A DNA stretch of 64,000 nucleotides from Patagioenas fasciata (Eukaryota; Chordata; Aves; Columbiformes; Columbidae), in contig NC_092520.1 of NCBI RefSeq assembly GCF_037038585.1, forward strand, positions 2,137,001 through 2,201,000, in the 5' to 3' direction. Position numbers and translations under genes: made by a program. Within the stretch, counting starts at the first letter, position 1, and every line of letters begins with the position of its first letter. Below, piece after piece: positions 56,759-64,000 of this stretch. The notes under the pieces were generated by a model. That model had not been told where the DNA came from and did not search any database. It saw only the letters and a list, made by a program, of their open reading frames with translations.

Positions 56759-57984
56759 ATTAGAGAGGGATCTGACACTAAAATATGGTGAAAAACCAGA
56801 TTGTTTTAGTGCCCCAGTAAACAGATGAAACACAGAAGAGAAGCACAGAGATTTCCATAGCAACCAGTGCACAGTCTTGTGAGTCCTCTGATTTTCTCAG
56901 ATTCACCTTTCCTGCACACAGATAACCCAAGGGTGCTGGTACGATCACCGACCCTGCTGGAAAGCGATGGTCTCCAAGGAGATGCGGTGAGCACATGATC
57001 GAGCCAGGCAGAAAGAAACCCCCTGCACCAGCTCCTTCACCAAAGGAAGCACCAAGATCCTCTGGAGGGGGATTCTGAACCCAAATGTAAAAACAAAAAG
57101 TCAGTTCATCAAGCTGATTCAAGGTCCTGACTGTAGAAACCTGCAGAGCCACGTCATGTCCTCAGAGCCCTGAGTACAAAAGACATCACGGTGACATCAG
57201 CCCAAGCACTAACATCTGCGTTTCAGGCAATACACAGAAAGACAAAGCTCTGTTGGACTTAAAAATAAAGCCGCGCATTGACTTGATGCACCTTTGGTCT
57301 TCCCAGTAAAAAAATAGGTAGGGAGGTAGGGAGGGAAGTAGGGAGGGAGGTAGGGAGGGAGGGAGGGAGGGAGGGAGGTAGATAGATAGTCACCCTGGCC
57401 AAACTGAAGGCTAAGAAAGAAGTTCTTGCCCACCTGAAGATGCAACTGGTAGAAAATAGCACCCTGGGAGAAGCCACTGAAGAAGACAGGTTGGAGAACA
57501 CAGAGAATGAAGGGGCAGGAACCAGGGGCACCAAAGCTGAACCATGGCTTGGGCAGCCCTGTGAGAAGAAACACATCTTCTGAGGTTTCTTCCTCTACAT
57601 ATCATGGAGATACTTAATATATAGAAATATCTTTTCAAACAGGGTGGCAGGTAGAAGGAGACATCCCAGTGGGACCGGACAAATCCCAGGCTTAAATTTC
57701 CAGAAGATACATTCAGGTAAAAGTGTGAGATATTAAAGGATTGGGATGGATCATTTGGGAAGGTCCCCACTGCTGGAGATCTTTGAGAAGAGGCTGAAGG
57801 TATCTGTCAGCACACAAAGCTGATCTCACCCCGGATCGAAGCGCAGGAGCAATCTGGATCGCTGTGTCCAGCCCTCTGAGGTTTAGTTCTGATGGCCAAC
57901 GGGGTATCCACACCACCTCCCATGCTGGGACACAAAACACCTCCTGACATCACACCTAAGGAACAGATGAACACACCAGGGGAG
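56759..57984. other. Intergenic unique DNA with one microsatellite
   Basis: No gene recognised on either strand outside the repeat at 57315-57389. Confidence 0.45.
57315..57389. repeat. (GGGA/GGTA)n microsatellite
   Basis: About 75 bp of mixed GGGAGGTA and GGGA units ending in a short GATA run. Confidence 0.95.
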
Positions 57985-58205
57985 CATCTCAAATGACCTC
58001 ACATTGCAATAGGGGAGGTTGAGGTTGGATGTGGGGAACAATTTCTTCCCCAAAGGGCTGTGGGGCATTGGAACAGGTTGCCCAGGGCAGTGCTGGAGTC
58101 ACCATCCCTGGAGGGTTGGACAGATGGAGATGAGGTTCTCAGGGACATGGGGCAGGGACAGGGGAATGGTTGGACTCCAGCTTGAAGTGTTTTTCCAACC
58201 AAAAT
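57985..58205 (+). mobile_element. CR1 type A upstream of RNF169 promoter
   Basis: From AATGACCTCACATTGC to TTTTTCCAACCAAAATGCCC. It ends about 230 bp before the minus-strand TATA box of the RNF169 promoter region. Confidence 0.87.
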
Positions 58206-58429
58206 GCCCAGAGAGCAGCAGTTTGCTGAAGAAGCATACACCCCCCACCCTGTGCCCTCCCCGGAGTAATGGAGGGGGTGCAGGGCTCCTTCAGCACCAG
58301 GGACCCTCCACAAGGAGCCCATACCCAGCCATACAGCCCACCACACAGCGCTCGGGCTCCCTAAGCGAAGCCACCGCCGCCACCACGATCAGCAGCTTCA
58401 CGCCTACTAAGGGAATGAGGAGGCCGCCC

Positions 58430-58610
58430 CTCCTTATATAGGCAGAGTCATTAATATTCAATGAGAAGGCGTGGTCAGCGCGGGGCGCAGCTGACGTTGC
58501 TCAGCGCTCATTAATATGAAGTGCTATAAGGTCCCGCCCCCCTCATGAATTATGTCTGTAGTAGGCGGGACCGCACGCCCCGACGCTCTGTCCCTTCAAA
58601 GTGTGAGAAG
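58430..58610 (+). promoter_or_regulatory. RNF169: RNF169 promoter
   Basis: TATAAG at 58525-58530 lies about 80 bp upstream of the start codon and is followed by a GC box (CCCGCCCCC, about 58533-58541). TGACGT (about 58492) resembles a CRE half site. The decamer TCATTAATAT occurs at 58448-58457 and again at 58508-58517, exactly 60 bp apart. A minus-strand TATATAAG at 58440-58433 suggests divergent initiation. Confidence 0.6.
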
Positions 58611-59150
58611 ATGGCGGCGGCGGGCCTGGGCGGCCGGGCCGCGCTGCCGGCGCGGCGGGGGCGGCGGCGGCGTGGGCGGGCCGGGGCGGCGGCGGAGGAG
58701 GACGACGAGGCGGTGCTGGTGGAGTGCCCGGTGTGCCGGCAGGCGCTGGCGGAGGCGGTGACGCCGCCCTGCCGCCACTCGCTCTGCCTCGCCTGCTTCC
58801 AGCGGTGCCTGCAGGGCCCGGGCCTCTACTGCCCGCTCTGCCGCAGCCGCCTCTCCACCTGGGCCCGCCGCCAGCAGGCCCGCGCCGAGCCCGCCGCGAC
58901 GACGGCCGCCGGAGGAGGCGGGGAGCAGCGGCCGCCGGACCAAGGTGCGGCGGCGGCGGCAGCGACGGGCGCCTCCCCATCCCCCCCTCCCGGTTCCAAC
59001 CGGCGGCCTGAGGGGAACGGGAGGGGGGAGGGGGGGTCGCGCGGGGGGCTCGGCCCTGAGGGGGCGTGGCCAGCGGCGGGCTCAGCCCTGAGGGGGCGTG
59101 GTCAGATGGGGCTCCGCCCTCCCCAGTGGGCGTGGCCAGCGGTGCGCTGA
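58480..59150. other. CpG island over RNF169 exon 1
   Basis: Very GC- and CpG-rich DNA spanning promoter, exon 1 and the start of intron 1. Three GGGCGTGG boxes (around 59060, 59093 and 59126) fit Sp/KLF-type sites just inside intron 1. Confidence 0.7.
58611..58944 (+). CDS. RNF169: RNF169 first coding exon (RING domain), partial gene
   Basis: Encodes 111 residues plus one base, ending CAAG|gtgcgg (phase 1). The N terminus MAAAG and an Ala/Arg-rich leader precede a C3HC4 RING finger: C39, C42, C54, H56, C59, C62, C74, C77. The RING is followed by RSRLSTWARR, similar to the RNF168/RNF169 pair. RNF169 is a nuclear RING protein known to bind RNF168-made ubiquitin marks on H2A at double-strand breaks and to limit 53BP1 recruitment. 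The ubiquitin- and nucleosome-binding parts lie in later exons outside the window. The RING alone could be RNF168. The head-to-head position next to CHRDL2, as in human, decides for RNF169. Start chosen at 58611 because it has A at -3 and G at +4 and matches the family's MAAAG start. An in-frame ATG at 58545 would add 22 residues but probably precedes or abuts the transcription start. Confidence 0.87.
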
Positions 59151-60258
59151 GTTTGCGGGGGCTCAGTCTCTATTACAGGGTTAAGCGGGGTGGGGGGGAC
59201 TGATCCCACCCTCAATTACAGTGTTGGGAGATGGGATTTGGGGGGGACGCGTGTTTCCCCACTTCCACTCAGCATCTGTTGCACACACTGAGTGCGCTCG
59301 GGCTCCCCTCACCGATGGGAAGAGGGGAGGTCACCATCCTGTTGCCTCCCCCCTCCATAGAGCACTGGAGTGGTGCAAAGGGCAGGTTTTAACAAAACAC
59401 CCCGCCCGGGGCAACTCTGGCCTCTGCTTCACCCCGAAATGGCGAGCGGATGATTATTTTGATACTAACGGTGCCCAAAAAGCTGATGGTAGCGGCGGCG
59501 CCGCCCATCTGGAGGGCTGGTAAAAGTCGGGCTGGTTTCTGCCACGGCGGGAGGCGAAAGCTCATGTGCCGTGGGAAATCCTGCTCCCTTGTCAACACAC
59601 AGAAAAAAGCCCCGTCGTTCCCGAGTTCACGGCTTTTCCTCCCCGTCTCGAAACCCAACAGCCTTCCCCGACTCCTAGAAAACTATTTCCTTTTGAATAA
59701 ATCCTCATTTGAGCCGGCGACGCTGGTTTATCCCGAGGTGCTGCGGGAGATTCCCATTTCACCGCTGTCAAAACTCCCAGCACGCCGGGATCTTCCACGG
59801 CGCGTGTTGGTTGGAGCCCTGCAGAGCAGCTGAGGCTTTAAGTGAGGCTTAAATGTCCTTTTAGCCACTCAGGCATGCCTTAACCGTCCCTTTTCCAGCG
59901 TGTTACTGGTCTCCCGGTTCATGCTTGAGTCAGCGCCCTCTAATTTGCTAGGGGGGAAAAAATTGGCAGGATGAGCTTAAACGGCTTAAATGGGTGGTTT
60001 GAACTCACCCCACTGACCTTTGCTGGGAGGGAGCCGGGAAGTTTCCGCGCAGGAGGATTTGCTGAATGGATGAACAGACGGGCTGGCCGGAGGGAGCCGG
60101 GAGCGGATCCTCCTCCCCGAGCCAGCCGGAGAAGGGGCAACAAAAATTGCCCAAGTTGATCTCCGCTCCGAGGTACTTGTGTCAGTCGTGGTTAAATAGA
60201 CTCGGCTTGCTCCAGGCTGGCTTGAGTGAGAATATCCAGCCATGCTGCTGGAATGTTT

Positions 60259-60428
60259 ATAGAATCACAGAATGGTTGAAGGGACCTTCCCAGCTCCCCC
60301 AGTGCCACCCCTGCCATGACAGGGACATCTTCACCAGCTCAGGTTGCTCAGAGCCCCGTCCAGCCTGGCCTGGGATGTCTCCAGGGATGGTTCAGCCACC
60401 ACCTCTCTGGCCAACCTGGGCCAGGATG
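60259..60428 (-). mobile_element. CR1 type B fragment
   Basis: Antisense 3' end from ATAGAATCACAGAATGG to CAACCTGGGCCAGG. Confidence 0.87.
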
Positions 60429-61351
60429 CGGTGCCTTGATGGGTGGTTTTGAAAGAAAAATTAACTTTAATTCTCTGCTTGTCTCGATTTGTCTGAAGCG
60501 GATGTGTTTTGCAGCACGGTGATCGTGTTAGTTGTAATTTTCCACCTGCCCAAACTTCCTAAAGCTCTGGAAATGTCTCAAAGAGAACCCTGGAGTGTCT
60601 GAGAGGTGCCCCCCAAACGTGGATGGACACCTGCACTCCAGTGCCACCTTGTACTCTTGAGTACGGCTTTGTCACGGGCAGTCTGAATTGAGCTGGACTA
60701 ACCCATATTTGCCGTACTGTGATCGCGGTTCGTACCATAGACCTCGCCACCGTAAAATCGCGCTTAAAGTGGTTGATTTAGCAGCCAGTGAGGTGAGAGA
60801 AAGTGAGATAAGCTAAAACGATCTGTAATCTTGAACGGCATTCCTAGTCTAGGCTCAAGCTTGTCCTTAAGCAGCGCTGGGCGGCTGTGTCAGGCTAAAA
60901 GCTGTGAAGGTAATTGGCCACTTATGTTGTATGTTGGGCTTAATAGTGTGGAAATCAAAGGTGGTTGATCTGTGACAAATGATGACCTGCTATGTGCAGA
61001 GAGTAAGCTCTGGATGTGGTTTATTTTGACATTAGTGAGGCTTATTGAAGAACCACAGCAAGGCTGAGCTTGGCGGGGACCTCTGGAGATCCAACTGCTC
61101 CTCAAAGCAGGGTCAACCTCTCCTATGTCACTTGATGATCTCCATGGCCCTTTGGTGGTCGAGATAAACAACATCCATGGCTCTCTGCTCATCCACTGAG
61201 CCAGGCACCTCATCCCAGATGACTGCTACGTTGGATAAGCGTGCTTTGCTGTTCATGCATCCATGCTCACCACCTCCCAGACACCTTCTTCTCCTTCATG
61301 GGTCTGGAAATGCTTTCCAGGAGTTGTTCCTTGGGATTCCTGAAGCTGGTC

Positions 61352-61768
61352 TTAGAATCACAGAAGGGTTTGGGTTGAAGGGACCTTCCCAGCTCCCCCA
61401 GTGCCACCCCTGCCATGACAGGGACATCTTCACCAGCTCAGGTTGCTCAGAACCCCATCCAGCCTGGCCTGGGATGTCTCCAGGGATGGTTCAGCCACCA
61501 CCTCTCTGGCCAACCTGGACCAGGCTCTCACCACCCTCAGGGCAACAATTTCTTATATCTATGCTGAATCTCCCCTCCTTTAGTTTCAAACCATCACCCC
61601 TTGTCCTATGGCAACAGGCCCTGTTCAAAAGTCTGTCCCCATCTTTCTTCTTGCCCCTTTAAGTCAGGAAAGGCCACACTAAGGTCTCCTCGGAGCTTCT
61701 GTTCTCCAGCTGAACACCCCAACTCCCCCAGCCTGTCCTCCCAGCAGAGCTGTTCCAGCCTCGGACCA
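61352..61768 (-). mobile_element. CR1 type B, long
   Basis: Antisense copy from TTAGAATCACAGAAGGG to CAGAGCTGTTCCAGCCTCGG. Confidence 0.9.
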
Positions 61769-62022
61769 TCTATGTGGTCTTCTCTGGACCTGCTGTCACC
61801 ATAAAGACTGAGGAAAGGTGGCATCGAACATCTCAGCCTTTTCCGTGCCCTTTAGCATCAGGTGTCCCCCCGACCCAGCAGCAGAACCACATTTTCCTTT
61901 TGGTGCCGATGTCTTTGTAGAAGCCTTTCTTGTCCATCACGTCCATTTGCTTTCCGCCCTTTTGACTCTTGTCTCCCGCAACATCCACATTGACACCCTC
62001 CTGAAGCCCTGGGGGGACATTA

Positions 62023-62096
62023 TTGTAGAATCATAGAATAGTTTGGGTTGGAAGGGACCTTCAGAGGTCATCTAGTCCAACCCCCAATGTCTGTCA
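62023..62096 (-). mobile_element. CR1 3' end fragment
   Basis: TAGAATCATAGAATAGTTTG and GGTCATCTAGTCCAACCCCC, about 75 bp. It is immediately next to a CR1 of opposite orientation. Confidence 0.8.
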
Positions 62097-62119
62097 ATGT
62101 CTATAGATCCGTGAGAGGC

Positions 62120-62405
62120 GGCAGTAAGGGCAGCAGAAGCAGGTTCTTCTCAGTGGTGCCCAATGACAGGACGGGGGACAATGGACACAAACTGAAACAC
62201 AAGTTTCGCTTACCATAAGAATAAAGCCTTTTACTGGGAGAGCGATGGAGCCTGGCGCAGGTTGCCCAGGGAGGTTGTGGAGTCTCCATCCTTGGAGATG
62301 TTCAGAACCCAACTGGACATGGACTTGGCCACATTTCTCCTGGTGACCGTGCTTGAGCAGATGGGTTTGGTCTCCAGAGGTCTTTGCCAACCTCAACCAT
62401 TCTGT
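62120..62405 (+). mobile_element. CR1 type D
   Basis: Sense copy with TTCTTCTCAGTGGTGCCC and GGTTGCCCAGGGAGGTTG, lacking a clear octamer tail. Related to 4936-5265. Confidence 0.78.
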
Positions 62406-63689
62406 TAGCAAACGCTGAAGAAGCTGATGTATTTCATTAAATAGCTTACAATCTTCAAAATCTATAAAAACTACTTGGGACGACCTTTTGGTGTACCTTG
62501 ACTATAACAGCTTAAATTGGCTAATTAATCACGTTTTCAAGCCTCAATTTTTGTCACTCACTTTGAGATTCATACGTCCCACGTCCCCTCTGCCTCCTCT
62601 CCAGCCATCTTGAAGCACTTGGAAAAGCATCGTAGATGTTGGTGTAAAACCAGATTTTGAGCTCGAGATGCGCTACTGGTTGTGAGACTTCGCTAAGTGT
62701 GATTTCTTTCTTTACATTAAAACAGTTGCCTGGTGAAAGTCTTGGAAGGCAGATAGGTGCAGCAGATGGGAGGCTTTGTTTGAGGATTCAGCCAGCCAAG
62801 AAGAAGAAGAAAGAACGAACATATTCATGGTGAGATGCTCAGCCTGATTTGTAAGAAAATAAGCACGTTCACGTTTCTCCCAAGGAAGATGGAACAACCT
62901 AAGGATCAAGACAAAAGGATGTTGTGGAAAAGGAGAAGCAGATTGTGGCTATATCTTCTCCCACATCGGAAAAATTGTTGGCCCTGAGGGTGGTGAATAA
63001 TCAGTAGATTTTTCTTAGCTTGTCTTAGTCCCCATGTCCAGTTTGCTGGACCACAGATGCCCATGGCAGGGCAGGAAAATGGGGCTGGCAATGCCACGTG
63101 TTGTCGTACCCGTATGTGACAGCCCAAAATCTTCCAACACTACTGATTCTTTCACTTATGAAAGTTTACTGATTTGTGGCCGGAAGGTTCTAAGTTCTAA
63201 TTTCTTGTTTCCACAAATGCCCTGATGCCAAAGTATATGTATATATATATGAAATTTTCCATTGGCGTATCTTAACATAATTTAATTAACACCCTTTTAG
63301 AAGAACTAGAGCAGCTACTCTTGTTGGGAAACTGTTTCCGTCCTCAGAAAACTTCTAACTTGTTGGTTTGTGTTTTGGAAACATTAAGATCTCGTCTTCA
63401 TCTGCAAGTCTAAACACAAACTGCTGGAAGGTAAAATGAAGAGAACAGTGAGAACCTCAAGATTTTGATTATCCCTGCCAGGAATAGAGGAGGGAGCTAC
63501 AGGGTTTGCTGGGGACGAGGAGGATTTGATTTGATTTTTGAGCTTTGAATCACCGGCTGGCATCAGCTTAGTGAAACCCAGGAGCCTCTGAGCCACACAA
63601 GGGGAACCAAAGTGTTTCTGAATCAAGCTCAACTTCTTTTTATTCAACTGAATCCATCACCAGATGGGTGTTTCTGAATCTTTCACCGG

Positions 63690-63830
63690 TGAATAGAAAA
63701 TCCGGTGGCCGGGAGCGTGGATTAACGGTGTAACGCACACGTCTGTGCGCGAACGTTGAATATGGCTGGAGTCGTTCAAGGCTATGAGTCTCTAATAAAG
63801 ACAAGCAGCGTTAAATAATTAGAGGATGTT
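63690..63830. other. Unique block, possible conserved noncoding element
   Basis: Stretch with GTAACGCACACGTCTG and GTTAAATAATTAGAGG. CpGs and AT-rich words are mixed, no repeat. Confidence 0.25.
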
Positions 63831-64000
63831 TTGGCCTCTCCACTCGTGTAGAAATCAGTTGTTTTTATCCAAGATTGAGGACAATAGGATGAAGCTCTCG
63901 TCTGCCAACACAAAGGAGCAGGATGTCGGGTTTGACGCCGCCGCTGCGACTGTTTCGGTGCTGTCGTCCTGTTTGGAAGGAGCCAACACTCCCAACGACC

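Larger units (their letters stand above)
58945..64000 (+). other. RNF169 intron 1 (partial)
   Basis: No second RNF169 exon was recognised before the window ends. It contains CR1 copies at 60259-60428, 61352-61768, 62023-62096 and 62120-62405. 59150-60250 is moderately GC-rich unique sequence. 60430-61350 and 62410-63800 are unique, AT-richer sequence with a short (TA)n run near 63236-63250. Confidence 0.6.

Noticed and set aside
49650-58205. Apparent plus-strand bias of CR1s between CHRDL2 and RNF169 (six of seven)
   Set aside because: Sample too small. The rest of the window shows no bias, and CHRDL2 introns are about even.

Overview
The window is bird nuclear DNA. About forty truncated CR1 retrotransposons (the dominant avian LINE, recognisable by ATTCTATG-type 3' ends) are scattered on both strands and cover roughly a fifth of the sequence by hand tally. 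The split genes, GT-AG introns, CpG-rich promoters, minisatellites and microsatellites are those of a vertebrate. Many CR1 copies are almost identical to each other, so the family was active recently in this lineage. CR1-rich groups such as woodpeckers or hornbills are possible hosts, but that is inference.

Two genes are supported. On the minus strand, from 48798 down to 21267, all eleven coding exons of CHRDL2 (chordin-like 2, a secreted BMP antagonist) can be placed to the base. Intron phases match throughout and give a 433-residue protein with a signal peptide and three von Willebrand C (chordin-type cysteine-rich) domains. On the plus strand, 58611-58944 is the first coding exon of RNF169, the RING protein of the DNA double-strand-break ubiquitin response. 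Its remaining exons lie beyond the right edge. The head-to-head order CHRDL2(-) RNF169(+) is the one known on human chromosome 11q13, where POLD3 lies beyond the 3' end of CHRDL2. No POLD3 exon was recognised here.

Layout: 1-20354 is the intergenic flank beyond the CHRDL2 3' end. It holds nested and solo CR1s, a 1.2 kb minisatellite, GGAT/GGAA microsatellites, one CR1 with a reverse-transcriptase remnant, and several AT-rich unique stretches that look like conserved noncoding elements. 20355-49450 is CHRDL2 with its inferred 3' UTR, introns and GC-rich promoter minisatellite. 49450-58400 is intergenic, with mostly plus-oriented CR1s. 58400-64000 is the RNF169 promoter, exon 1 and part of intron 1.

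CR1 copies are labelled with private type letters. A: sense strand contains CAAGTTGCGCCAGGGGAGG and ends AAAATGATTCTATGATTCT. B: contains GGTTTTAAACTAAAGGAGGG and CTGAGCAACCTGAGCTGG. C: contains GGGATTGCACTGGATGAGC. D: other, mostly older, copies. No microbial-type system, CRISPR array, tRNA or rRNA was seen. Nearly all long open frames are translations of CR1 or of tandem repeats.
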